From Gaiellasilicea sp963763755 (lineage in GTDB: Bacteria; Actinomycetota; Thermoleophilia; Gaiellales; Gaiellaceae): DNA of 64,000 nucleotides. The position numbers were made by a program, and so were the translations under genes. The notes under the pieces were generated by a model, which saw only the letters and a list, made by a program, of their open reading frames with translations, ran no database searches and was not told where the DNA came from. Numbering within the stretch: the first letter of the stretch is position 1; the number at the start of each line of letters is the position of its first letter. Shown here in pieces: positions 9,202 through 18,336 of this stretch. The stretch lies in NCBI GenBank assembly GCA_963763755.1, contig CAVXQE010000003.1, forward strand, positions 248,001-312,000. Direction: 5' to 3'.

Positions 9202-9792
9202 GTGCTTCGCAGACTCAGCATTCTCTCGGTGCTTCTCGCCGTCATCGTGACGCCGACCGCGCTCGCGGCGAACGTCAAGCATCCGGGTCGAAGGCAAGAC
9301 CACCACGATCTTCGGTGCGGCGCAGCCGCGCCTCGCGGCTGACAACGCTCTCCAGGCCCTCGACGTGGCCAGCACGGCCGGAGAGTTCTACTACGGCACC
9401 ACGACGGCCGACGTTCGGCACGTACGTCAGCCAGATCGGCAAGTACGCCGCGGCCGGCTCGGCCGGCTGGGTCTTCAAGGTGAACGGCGTCTCGCCGCCT
9501 GTCGGCGCCGACAAGGTGACGCTGAAGGACGGCGACATCGTGCTCTGGTACTACGCCACCTTCGGTCCTACCGGGGGCCCGCCGACGCTCGAGCTTCAGC
9601 GTCTGCCGGCGAATTGCTACGTCGTGCAGACCGTCAACGACGCCGGCAAGAAGGCCCGCGCGGCGACGGCGACTCTCACGGCAGACGGGAAGCGGTTCAA
9701 GGCGCAGGGTGGCCGCGCCTGCATCGGTAAGCACGTCGGGACTCGGTCCGGGCGTCGCGCCCGGCGCGGTCCGCTCGAACGCGGTGCGGTGA
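9202..9792 (+). CDS. exported DUF4430 (transcobalamin beta-domain-like) protein, frameshifted
   Basis: The GTG start follows the ribosome site GGAAGGAGG. The signal peptide is VLRRLSILSVLLAVIVTPTA with cleavage after ALA. The mature part reads VRVEGKTTTIFGAAQP..., then GWVFKVNGVSPPVGAD and LKDGDIVLWYYATFG. The pattern NG followed by a GD-I-x-W strand is the mark of DUF4430, the fold of the cobalamin-covering C-terminal domain of transcobalamin and intrinsic factor. The reading frame shifts near 9285, 9412 and 9745. The reconstructed end, VAPGAVRSNAVR then TGA at 9790-9792, overlaps the next gene's GTG. The riboswitch links it to B12. Confidence 0.75.
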
Positions 9793-10464
9793 TCCGCCGC
9801 GCGGTCAGCGCATTCGCTCTCCTTGTCCTCCTCGCCGGCTGCGGCGGCGCCGCCGGCGAGGGGGAGGGAACGGCGCAGCTCTGGGTCACGCGCGACCGAG
9901 GCGCCAAGCTGCTCGTCGACACGAAGGTCGAGGCCGGACAGACGCTGATGCGCGCGCTCGCCTCGGAGGCGGACGTCAAGACCCGCTACGGCGGCCGTTA
10001 CGTCCAGGCGGTGAACGGAATCGAAGGCAGCCTCAGCGCCGCAGCGCGACTGGTTCTGGTTCGTCAACGGCTACGAGGGCGACCGCAGCGCTGCCTCGTA
10101 CCGGCTCCACGACGGCGATGTGGCCTGGCTCGACTATCGCGGCTGGCAGCGGGAAGGGGAGGCGCGCGTCGTCGTCGGTGCGTTCCCGGAGCCGTTCGTG
10201 CACGGCTACGGCGGGAAGACGCGGCCGGTCGCCGTTCGCTACGAACGCGGCTCTGAGAAGCGGGCGAGGAAGCTCGGCGCGGAGCTCGGTGCGACCAAGG
10301 TCGTGCCGCTCGGGACGCCTGTGCCGGCGGGTGCAAATGTGCTCGAGGTGCGAGGCGGTGCTTCGAGCCTGACTGGCGAGCTGCTCGGTGAGACCGCCGG
10401 AGACCCGGTGCGCTTCGTCTGGCGCGGCGATCCGACCCCGACGCGGCGGTACACGGTTCCGTGA
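9789..10464 (+). CDS. DUF4430 lipoprotein, probable cobalamin-binding (one frameshift)
   Basis: The GTG start at 9789 gives a lipoprotein signal, VIRRAVSAFALLVLLAGCGG, with the lipobox LAGC. The domain then follows the DUF4430 pattern: GQTLMRALASEADV, GGRYVQAVNGI, DWFWFVNGYEGDRSA and LHDGDVAWLDYRGW. A further region of about 90 residues at the C-terminus (PFVHGYGGKTRPVAVRYE...) is of unknown fold. The frame changes by one base near 10040. It is tethered to the outer face of the membrane by prediction, which suits a substrate-capturing partner for the ECF transporter encoded downstream. Confidence 0.78.
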
Positions 10465-11165
10465 GCCCCGGTCCCGCAGCACTCCTGCTCGGCGCGGCCG
10501 GCACGGCTGCGCTGCTCACCGATCGTCTCTGGGCGGTCGCGATGCTGACTCGTCGTGCTGCTCGCGGTCTGCCTGCGAGCGCCCGTCGGACCGGCGCGGC
10601 GTCTATCTCTACGGCGCGCTCTCGACCGGTCTCGGCGTCTTCGTGCTCTCGCCGTTCCTCTGGTCGAGCCCGGACGGGACGATTCTCTGGGAGGGGCCGA
10701 CGATCCCGGTGCTCGGGCCGCTCGACGTGACGACGACCGAGCTCTACGAGGCAGCGCTCAACGCCTTGCGGCTCACCGCGCTCGGGCTCGCGTTCGCGGC
10801 CTATGCGCTCCTGCTCGACCACGACCGGCTCGTAGCGGCCGCCGGGGTCGCCCGCCGCTCAGCTCTCGCGGTCGCGCTTGCCACGCGGCTCGTGCCCTCG
10901 CTCGAGCGCGACGCCGCCGGCCTCGCGGAGTCGATCCGGGGCCGTGGCGTCACGCTCGAGGGCGCACGCGGCTACGCGACGCTGCTCTCCCCGCTCGTTG
11001 CCGGCTCGCTCGAGCGGGCATCGAGCCTGGCGGAAGCGATGGAGGCCCGCGGTTTCGGCAGCGGCCGGCGCCACGCGCGCGCCCCGGCCGCCGTGGAGCA
11101 CGCGAGACCGGCTGGCGATCCCGCTGGCCGCATTGCTCGTCCTCGTGGCGGCGCTGTGGCTCTAG
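10461..11165 (+). CDS. ecfT: EcfT/CbiQ-family ECF transporter transmembrane subunit (frameshifted)
   Basis: Hydrophobic N-terminal half (ALSTGLGVFVLSPFLW) followed by the EcfT coupling helices. The signature RGVTLEGARGYATLL and the ATPase-contacting motifs around LAEAMEARGFGSG (Ala-Arg-Gly type) are visible. It starts at a GTG overlapping the stop of the DUF4430 lipoprotein gene and ends inside the start of the ATPase gene. The frame shifts near 10550, 10610 and 11095. EcfT joins the S component to the two ATPase domains in energy-coupling factor vitamin importers. Confidence 0.75.
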
Positions 11166-12515
11166 CCTCCGTCAGCGGGCTCGGCGTTCTCCTACCCGGC
11201 CGCACCGCCGGCGCTGCACGGGGTGTCGCTCGAGCTGGAGGTGGGGGAGGTCGTCGCGCTCCTCGGGCCTTCGGGCGCCGGGAAGTCGACGCTGCTGCGC
11301 TCGCTCGCCGCGCTCGTGCCTCACTTCCACGGCGGCCACTTCTCAGGCCGGGTGGTCGTCGCCGGGCTCGACACCCGCAGCACGCGCCCGGCGGAGCTCG
11401 CCGGCACGGTCGCGACCGTCTTTCAGGATCCGGAGGATCAGGTCGTGATGACGATCGCCGCGAACGAGGTGGCGTTCGGGCTCGAGAACCTCGGCGTGCC
11501 GCCGGCCGAGATCTGGCCGCGCGTCGAGCGAGCGCTCGCCTCGGTGGACGCGCTCCATCTCTGGGGGCGAAAGACGATCGAGCTCTCCGGCGGTGAGCTC
11601 CAGCGCGTCTGCCTCGCGTCCGCGCTCGCGCTGGAGCCGCAGCTGCTGCTGCTCGACGAGCCGACCTCGCAGCTCGACCCCGACGGCGCCGCGCTCTTCC
11701 TCGACGCCGTCGAACGTCTCGGCGCGACCGTCGTGCTCTCCGAGCACCGCGTCGGCCGGGCGCTCGAGCTCGCGACGCGCGTCCTCTTCGTCGACGAGGG
11801 CCGCCTCCTCCTCGATGCCCCGCGGGCGGAGGCGCTCGAGTGGCTGTCCGCCGAGCGCCCGGCGTACGTGAGAGCTTGTGTTCCTGTAACACAAGCTCCT
11901 GCCGGCGACGTCGTCCTCGACGCCCGTGGCGTGTCGTTCTCCTACCGCGAGGCCATGCCGGTCCTGGACGGGGTCGATCTCGAGGTCCGGCGCGGTGAGA
12001 TCGTCGCGCTGGAGGGGCCGAACGGGTCCGGAAAGACCACCCTGGCGCGGGTCGTGGCCGGCCTGCTCGAGCCACAGTCCGGGACCGTCGAGGTGCAGGG
12101 CCGTGCCGGGTATCTCTCGCAGGATCCGGGTCGCTACCTGGTGAAGGAGACGGCGCTCGAGGAGGCGGCGCTGGCCGTGAACGGGGACAAACAGCGGGCT
12201 CGTGCAGCACTGGAGCGCGTTGGGCTCGCCTGGGCGGAGGGCCGCCACCCGCGAGACCTTTCGAGCGGCGAGAGAGAGCGGCTCGCGCTCGCGTCGGTCG
12301 CGGTGGCGGAACCGGACCTGCTCGTTCTGGACGAGCCGACTCGGGGCCTCGACCCCGAGCGCAAGGAGAACCTTGCCGCCTGGCTCGAGGAGTACGCCGC
12401 GTCGGGAAAGGCCGTGCTCCTCGCGACCCACGACCGCGACCTCCCTGCCCACCGCCGAAAAGGACTTTGTGTTACAGGAACACAAGCCTCCGAGGAGCGC
12501 TCCGTTGGCGTCTAG
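11156..12515 (+). CDS. double ATP-binding subunit of an ECF transporter (EcfA-EcfA' fusion; one frameshift)
   Basis: One polypeptide with two ABC ATPase domains. Domain 1: Walker A GPSGAGKST, Q-loop VFQDPEDQ, signature LSGGELQR, Walker B LLLLDEPTSQLD, switch SEHR. Domain 2 (from about residue 255): Walker A GPNGSGKTT, signature LSSGERER, Walker B LLVLDEPTRGLD, switch His in LATHDRD. The likely start is GTG at 11156, overlapping the EcfT stop; one base shift near 11185 joins this start to the main frame (FSYPAAPPALHGVSLELEV). Fused CbiO-like pairs are common in actinobacterial ECF systems. The linker between domains and the C-terminal tail each contain a palindromic element. Confidence 0.88.
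11872..11898. repeat. palindrome inside the ATPase linker (copy 1)
   Basis: Perfect 11-base arms GAGCTTGTGTT and AACACAAGCTC separated by CCTGT. It lies in the linker between the two ATPase domains. Its inner 20 bases recur in reverse complement at 12467-12486. Confidence 0.7.
12466..12486. repeat. palindrome at the ATPase C-terminus (copy 2, inverted)
   Basis: TTGTGTTACAGGAACACAAG is the exact reverse complement of 11875-11894. It has 7-base arms around ACAGG. It lies in the C-terminal tail of the ATPase gene, about 20 bases before the start of the S-component gene, so it could also act as an operator or RNA hairpin. Confidence 0.65.
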
Positions 12516-13179
12516 GGTCGCGGGCCTCTGCGCTGCAGCTGCGCTCGCGCTCGCCGCCTGGGCGGCGCTCGATCCGGCCCACGGCGGCATCGCCACGCTG
12601 CTCGCCGCCTTCGCCGTGCTCGCGGCCGGCTTCGCGTGGCTCGAAGGCGGCACGGTGTCCGCGCGCGACCTGACGCTCGTCGCCACGCTCGGCGGCCTTG
12701 CCGCCGCGGGACGTGTCCTCTTCGCTCCGATCCCGAGCGTCCAGCCCGTGACGGTCATCGTCGCCGCAGCCGGAGTCGCGCTCGGCCCGCGCCGCGGGTT
12801 CGCGGTCGGCGCCCTCGCGGCGATCGCGTCGAACTTCTTCCTCGGCCAGGGCCCCCACACGCCCTGGCAGATGCTGGCGTGGGGCGGCTGCGGCCTCCTC
12901 GCCGGCCTGCTGCGGCCGTTCCTGCGCCGGCGACTCGCGTTCGTCGCCTTCGTGTTCGTGCTCGGCTTCGCGTTCGGGATGCTGATGGACACCTGGCTCT
13001 GGTTCGCCTTCTACCCGCACACGCAGGCGGCGCTGCTCGCGCGACTCGCCGCGGGCGTCCCCTTCAACATCGCGCACGCGAGCGGGAACGTCGTGCTCGC
13101 GCTCGTTGCCGGGCCGGAGCTGAGACGTGTGCTCGAGCGGTTCGAGCGGCGGTCGCGAACGGAGGTCGTGTGGGCGTGA
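12505..13179 (+). CDS. ECF transporter S component (predicted cobalamin or cobamide binding)
   Basis: A 224-residue membrane protein. The TTG start at 12505 has GAGGAG about eight bases upstream; a GTG at 12469 is the alternative. The signature GGLAAAGRVLFAPIPSVQPV is typical of ECF S components (an early helix with the Ala-rich EcfT-docking surface). It is followed by GFAVGALAAIASNFFLGQG and PWQMLAWGGCGLLAGLL. It overlaps the ATPase gene by 11 bases and the toroid gene by four. The specificity is not readable from sequence alone; the riboswitch and DUF4430 genes point to B12 or a cobamide. Confidence 0.82.
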   Translation: MASRVAGLCAAAALALAAWAALDPAHGGIATLLAAFAVLAAGFAWLEGGTVSARDLTLVATLGGLAAAGRVLFAPIPSVQPVTVIVAAAGVALGPRRGFAVGALAAIASNFFLGQGPHTPWQMLAWGGCGLLAGLLRPFLRRRLAFVAFVFVLGFAFGMLMDTWLWFAFYPHTQAALLARLAAGVPFNIAHASGNVVLALVAGPELRRVLERFERRSRTEVVWA

Positions 13180-13946
13180 AGCTCCTCGCCGGCATCGCGG
13201 CCGCGACCGCGCTCGCGACCCCGGTGGGCTACGTCCAGTCGCTGCAACGCGACGACGGCGGCTTCGGCGATCCGCAGATCACCGCCTGGGCGACGCTCGG
13301 GCTCGTCGCGGCCGGCGCCGACACCGGCCGCGCCACGGAGTACCTCGCGACGCAGAAGCCCGAGACGCCGACGGACGTCGCGCTCGTGGCGATGGCGCGA
13401 GCGGCGGCCGGGGACCAGCCGGACGACCTCCTGCCGCGCCTACGCAGCCACACGCCAGGGAGGCTCGTGAACGCGACGATCTGGACGATCCTCGCGCTTC
13501 GGCAGGCCGGCCAGCCGGTCCCGCCCCGTCTCGTCAAGGCGCTGCTTTCGGCGCAGCGGCCTTCGGGTGGCTGGCCCTGGCTTGCAGGTGGTGCCGCCGA
13601 CTCGAATGACACGGCCGCCGCGATGCAGGCGTTGCGTGCGGCGGGAGCGCGCCGTGAACCGATCCAGCGCGGCATCGTCTTCCTCCGGCGCCATCAGAAT
13701 CCGGACGGAGGCTTCGAGTTGACCCAAGGACGCGGCTCCGACACCCAGTCGACGGCCTGGGCGATCCAGGCCCTGCTCGCGGCCGGCGCAAGCCCAGGTC
13801 CGCCGGCCTTCCGCTACCTCCAGCGGATGCGCCGCCCGAACGGGAGCTACCGCTACAACGCGCGCTACGTGACGACGCCCCTGTGGGTCACGTCACAGGT
13901 GCTGCCTGCGCTTGCGCGCAAGCCGTTCCCGCTCGCTACCGGTTGA
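13176..13946 (+). CDS. alpha/alpha-toroid (prenyltransferase/terpene-cyclase-like) protein, transcobalamin alpha-domain-like
   Basis: A 256-residue protein with a GTG start overlapping the S-component stop and GGAGGT nine bases upstream. A short hydrophobic N-terminus (LLAGIAAATALATPVGY) suggests export. Toroid repeats are marked by QSLQRDDGGFGDPQITAWA, SAQRPSGGWPW, HQNPDGGFELTQG and RMRRPNGSYRYN, each followed by a helix of the TAWA-QAL type. No DxDD or metal-binding catalytic motif of true cyclases or transferases is seen. The N-terminal alpha domain of transcobalamin and intrinsic factor has this same fold. Together with DUF4430 genes in one B12-riboswitch operon, a B12-binding role is likely. 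Confidence 0.75.
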   Translation: MKLLAGIAAATALATPVGYVQSLQRDDGGFGDPQITAWATLGLVAAGADTGRATEYLATQKPETPTDVALVAMARAAAGDQPDDLLPRLRSHTPGRLVNATIWTILALRQAGQPVPPRLVKALLSAQRPSGGWPWLAGGAADSNDTAAAMQALRAAGARREPIQRGIVFLRRHQNPDGGFELTQGRGSDTQSTAWAIQALLAAGASPGPPAFRYLQRMRRPNGSYRYNARYVTTPLWVTSQVLPALARKPFPLATG

Positions 13947-14916
13947 CGGTCGACATGTCGGGGTAGCGGTCGCCCGCCGCCGCCCCGGCCGGAAATGTCC
14001 GCTCGAGCTGCTCGAGCTCGGCCGGCGTGAGCTCGATCGCCGCCGCGGCCGCGTTCTCCTCGAGGTAGGAGCGGCGCTTCGTGCCCGGGATCGGGACGAT
14101 GTCGTTGCCGCGCGAGAGCACCCACGCGAGCGCGATCTGGGAGGGCTCGGCGCCCTTCGCGGCGGCGAGATCCTCCACCACCGCGACGAGCTCGAGATTG
14201 CGCTCGAGGTTCTCGTCCTGGAAGCGAGGGCCGCGGCGCCGGAAGTCCTTCTCGTCGAGGCTCTCGAGCGAGCGGATGCCGCCGGTCAGGAAGCCGCGGC
14301 CGAGCGGGCTGTAGGCAACGAAGCCGATCCCGAGCTCGCGCACCGTCGGCAGGATCTCCGCCTCGGGATCGCGCGACCAGAGCGAGTACTCGCTCTGCAG
14401 CGCGGAGATCGGATGAACAGCCTGCGCGCGGCGAATCGTGTCCGGCGCGGCCTCGGAGAGGCCGATGTAGCGCACCTTGCCTTCCTGGACGAGCTCGGCC
14501 ATCGCGCCGACGGTGTCCTCGATCGGCGTCTCGAGGTCGACGCGGTGCTGGTAGTAGAGGTCGATCGTGTCCACGCCCAGGCGCTCCAACGACGCCTCGC
14601 AGGCCGTGCGGACGTACTCGGGCTTGCCGCTGATCCCGAGGTACTCGCCCGCGGGGCCGCGCATGTTCCCGAACTTCGTCGCGACCACGACCTGGTCGCG
14701 GCAGTCGGCGATCGCCTTCCCGACGAGCCGCTCGTTCGCGCCCCAGCCGTACATGTCGGCCGTGTCCAGGAAGGTGACTCCGAGTTCGATCGCGCGCCGG
14801 ATCGTCGCGATCGCCTCCCCCTCGTCGGTGGCGCCGTAGAACTCGGACATCCCCATGCAACCGAGCCCGAGCTCCGAGACCTCGAGCCCTTCGTTCCCCA
14901 GCTTCCGCGTCTCCAT
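13936..14916 (-). CDS. aldo/keto reductase
   Basis: A 326-residue TIM-barrel NADPH-dependent reductase, full length. Catalytic residues are visible: Asp in FLDTADMYG, Tyr in the same motif, Lys in VVVATKFGN and His in DLYYQHRVD. The cofactor-binding C-terminal motif is IVPIPGTKRRSYLEENAAA. It matches the AKR subgroup of voltage-channel-like/YakC proteins (LGLGCMGMSEFYGATDE). It converges with the toroid gene (11-base overlap of ends) and is divergent from the helicase gene with a 33-base gap, so both promoters must lie in or overlap that gap. Confidence 0.93.
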   Translation of the reverse strand: METRKLGNEGLEVSELGLGCMGMSEFYGATDEGEAIATIRRAIELGVTFLDTADMYGWGANERLVGKAIADCRDQVVVATKFGNMRGPAGEYLGISGKPEYVRTACEASLERLGVDTIDLYYQHRVDLETPIEDTVGAMAELVQEGKVRYIGLSEAAPDTIRRAQAVHPISALQSEYSLWSRDPEAEILPTVRELGIGFVAYSPLGRGFLTGGIRSLESLDEKDFRRRGPRFQDENLERNLELVAVVEDLAAAKGAEPSQIALAWVLSRGNDIVPIPGTKRRSYLEENAAAAAIELTPAELEQLERTFPAGAAAGDRYPDMSTVNR

Positions 14917-14949
14917 CGGCTGACCTTAGCGGCCGCTAGCATCGACGGG

Positions 14950-17116
14950 ATGGCCGTGACGTCGCCCGAGGGGTATCTCGCGAACCTGAATCCCGCCCAG
15001 CGGGAGGCCGTCCTGCACACCGAGGGCCCGCTGCTCGTGATCGCCGGAGCCGGCTCCGGGAAGACGCGCGTGCTCACGCACCGCGTCGCCCACCTGATCA
15101 CGGCCATCGGCGTCAAGCCGAACGAGATCCTGGCGATCACCTTCACGAACAAGGCGGCGGGGGAGATGCGCGAGCGGCTGATGACGATGCTCGGCCCGGT
15201 CGCGCGCGCGATCTGGATCCTCACCTTCCACTCCGCCTGCGGCCGCATCCTGCGCAGCGAGGCCGAGCGGCTCGGGTACAGGTCGAACTTCACGATCTAC
15301 GACTCCGCCGACCAGGTGCGCCTCGTCAAGCAGTGCCTCGAGGAGCTCGAGAAGGATCCGAAGCGCTTCGTCCCCCGCGGTGTGCACGCGCAGATCTCGA
15401 ACGCGAAGAACCAGCTCGTGACGCCGGCGATGTACGCCGAGCGGATCTCGTCCTTCTACGACCAGACGATCGCCGAGGCGTACGAGCTGTACCAGCGCAA
15501 GCTCGCCGCCTCGAACGCCGTCGACTTCGACGACATGCTGATGCTGACCGTGCAGATCCTGGAGAACTTCCCGGACGCGCGGAAGCACTGGCAGAACGCC
15601 TTCAGGTACGTCCTCGTCGACGAGTACCAGGACACGAATCACGCGCAGTACCGCCTGCTGCAGCTCCTCGCCGAGCACCATCACAACATCTGCGCGGTCG
15701 GCGATCCCGACCAGTCGATCTACGCCTTCCGCGGCGCCGACATCCGCAACATCCTGGAGTTCGAGCGCGACTTCCCCGAGACGCGCACGATTCCGCTCGA
15801 GCAGAACTACCGCTCGACGAACGCCATTCTCGAGGCGGCGAACGCCGTGATCGCGAACAACTCCGAGCGGAAGGAAAAGCGGCTCTGGTCGGAGCTCGGC
15901 GACGGCGATCCGGTGCGGGTGATCGAGGTCGAGGACGAGCAGGCCGAGGCGCGCTACGTCGCCGCCCAGATCGCCGGTCTCGTCGAGGAGGGCTACTCCG
16001 GCAGCGAGATCGCGATCTTCTACCGGATGAACGCGCAGTCGAGAGTGCTCGAGCAGACGCTGCGCCTGCACCAGATCGGCTACCAGGTGATCGGTGGGCC
16101 TCGCTTCTACGAGCGCGCCGAGGTCAAGGACGCGACGGCGTACCTCCAGGTGCTGGACAACCCGGCCGACGCCGTCAGCCTGATGCGGATCGCGAACCGG
16201 CCGAAGCGGGGCATCGGCGACACGACGATCTCGCGGCTCGTGACCTACGCGGAGAACCACGGTCTGACGCTCTTCGACGCACTCGACCGGCCGACCGAGG
16301 CCGGACTCGGCACGGCCGCGGTGAAGGCCGTCACCGGCCTCAAGAACCTGCTCGACTCGCTCCGCTCCGCGGCGCAGGAGCTCGAGGTGCCCGAGCTGCT
16401 CCAGACGGTGCTCGAGCGCAGCGGCACGCTCGACGCGTACGAGGCGGAGCGCACGATCGAGGCGCGCGGCCGGATCGAGAACCTCGAAGCCTTCGTCGAC
16501 GGCGCTCGCCAGTACGTCCAGGAAGCTGAGGAGCCGACCCTCTCGGGCTTCCTGCAGGAGATCTCGCTCTACTCCGATCAGGATGCGCTCGACGGGGAGG
16601 AGCAGTCGAACGTGACGCTGATGACGATCCACAACGCGAAGGGGCTGGAGTTTCGAGCGGTCTTCGTCGTCGGCGTCGAGGAGGAGATCTTCCCGAGCGC
16701 CCGCTCGATCGAAGAGCAGGGCGTCGAGGAGGAGCGCCGGCTCTTCTACGTCGGCCTGACGCGGGCCGAGGAGAAGCTGACGCTCACGCACGCGTCGTCG
16801 CGCCTGCTCTGGGGGCGGACGACCTCGCACCTCCCCTCGCGTTTTCTCGACGAGCTTCCGGACCGGCACGTCGAGCGCGAGCGGCTGCGCCCCTCCTCGT
16901 GGCGGAGCTACGGCACGCCCGCTCAGACCCAGGAGATCGCGCCGCGCACGGATCATCCTTCGCTGTCCACGGGGGACAGCGTCCGCCACGGCACGCTCGG
17001 CGAGGGCGTGATCACGCAGGATCGAGCCGGGCGGAGTCGTCACCGTTCGCTTCGCGGCAGACGGCAGCGAGCGCAAGCTGATGCTCGACTACGCTCCGCT
17101 CGAGAAGATCGCCTGA
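14950..17116 (+). CDS. pcrA: PcrA/UvrD-type ATP-dependent DNA helicase (frameshift near the 3' end)
   Basis: The start ATG at 14950 gives a protein of about 722 residues. Superfamily 1A helicase motifs are in order: Q motif LNPAQREAV, motif I AGAGSGKT, Ia TFTNKAAGEM, II VDEYQDTN, III GDPDQSIYAFRGA, IV EQNYRST, V TIHNAKGLEF and VI YVGLTRAEEKL. Near 17025 one base is out of frame; beyond it the expected C-terminal KOW-like segment (VTVRFAADGSERKLMLDYA) runs to TGA at 17114-17116. Loss of this enzyme is usually very harmful, so the shift is probably a sequencing error. It acts in nucleotide excision repair and clearing of replication blocks. Confidence 0.93.
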
Positions 17117-17128
17117 GAGAATCGCACC

Positions 17129-18336
17129 GTGTCAGTTGAGATTCGCCCGCCTGCCGAGGATGAGCTTCGCGCCGCGATGACCGCGGCGGAGGTCGCGTTC
17201 GGCTCCGGCGCAGTCGAGGACGAGGACTGGGAGCGCGAGCGCAAGACGCTGCCTGCGTCACGTGCGCTCGCGGCCTTCGACGGCGGCAAGCCGGTCGCGC
17301 TCACCGGCGCGTATGAAGTTCGACCTGACGATCCCCGGCGGGGAGCTGCCGTGTGCAGGCGTGACCTGGGTCGGTGTGATACCGACGCATCGCCGCCGCG
17401 GAATCCTCCGCGACCTGATGCGCCGCGAGCTCGAGGACGTGCACGGCTGGGGCGAGCCGATCGCGGCGCTCTGGGCCTCCGAGGCGTCGATCTACGGTCG
17501 CTTCGGCTACGGGCAGGCTGCCCCGAACGGACAGGCGAAGTCGGACCGCGCGCGCTTCTCGTTGCGCGAGGAGGCGGCCGGCTCGGTCCGGTTCGTCGAC
17601 GCCGACGAGGCGTTCGAGCTCTTCCCACCGGTCTACGAGCGCGTGCGCGCGACGAGGGCGGGGATGCTGTCGCGCGACGAGCGCTGGTGGAAAGAGCATC
17701 GGCTCGCCGACCCCGAAAGCTGGCGGCGCGGCGCGAGCCGGAAGTTCTACGCCGCAGTCGAGCTCGACGGTGCGGTCGAGGGGTACGCGTACTACCGAGT
17801 CAAGGACGAGTGGGAGGACGGCTTTCCGAAGGGCGAAGTGCGCGTGATCGAGGCGCTCGCGACGTCGGTGCAGGCGGAGAGGACACTCTGGAGCTTCCTG
17901 CACGGGATCGACCTCATCGTCCGTGTCGCGGTTCCGATCTTCGATCCCGGCTCGACGTTGCCCCTGCTCGTTCGCGATCCGCGAGCGCTCGGCCTGCGCG
18001 TCGGCGACGGGCTTGTGGCTGCGGCTCGTCGACGTGGACGCGGCTCTTCGCGCCCGCTCGTACAAGCCCGGCGAATCGGTGGTGCTCGAGGTGCGCGATG
18101 AGCTCTGCCCGTGGAACGCAGGCCGCTACCGCGTCGGCGACGACGCGGGGCGCACCGAGGACACCGCCGACCTCGCGCTCGACGTCACCGACCTTGCTTC
18201 TGCCTACCTGGGCGGGTTCGACTTCCATCGGCTCGCTCGCGCCGGTCTCGTCGAGGAACGCGTCGAGGGCGCCGTCGAGGCGGCAACGCTCCTCTTCCGA
18301 ACCGACCTGCCACCCTTCTGCCCGGAGGTGTTCTGA
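17129..18336 (+). CDS. Eis-like GNAT N-acetyltransferase, copy 1 (two frameshifts)
   Basis: The reconstructed protein is about 402 residues: tandem GNAT folds followed by a C-terminal sterol-carrier-like region, the Eis architecture. Acetyl-CoA binding is marked by VGVIPTHRRRGILRDLM, followed by WASEASIYGRFGYG, an Eis family signature. The frame shifts near 17315 and 18015. The last residue is Phe (CPEVF); in Eis the C-terminal carboxylate acts as the catalytic base, so the intact end supports function. The next gene is a paralogue beginning directly after its stop. Confidence 0.82.

Noticed and set aside
9202..13946. Reading the toroid gene as a terpene cyclase or prenyltransferase enzyme
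   Set aside because: No DxDD, QW-box set or zinc ligands of these enzymes is visible, and the operon context is B12 uptake. The fold name is kept, the enzyme function is not.
14926..17076. A 716-residue minus-strand open frame over the helicase gene
   Set aside because: It is rich in Arg, Asp and Val with no domains; the + strand carries all helicase motifs.
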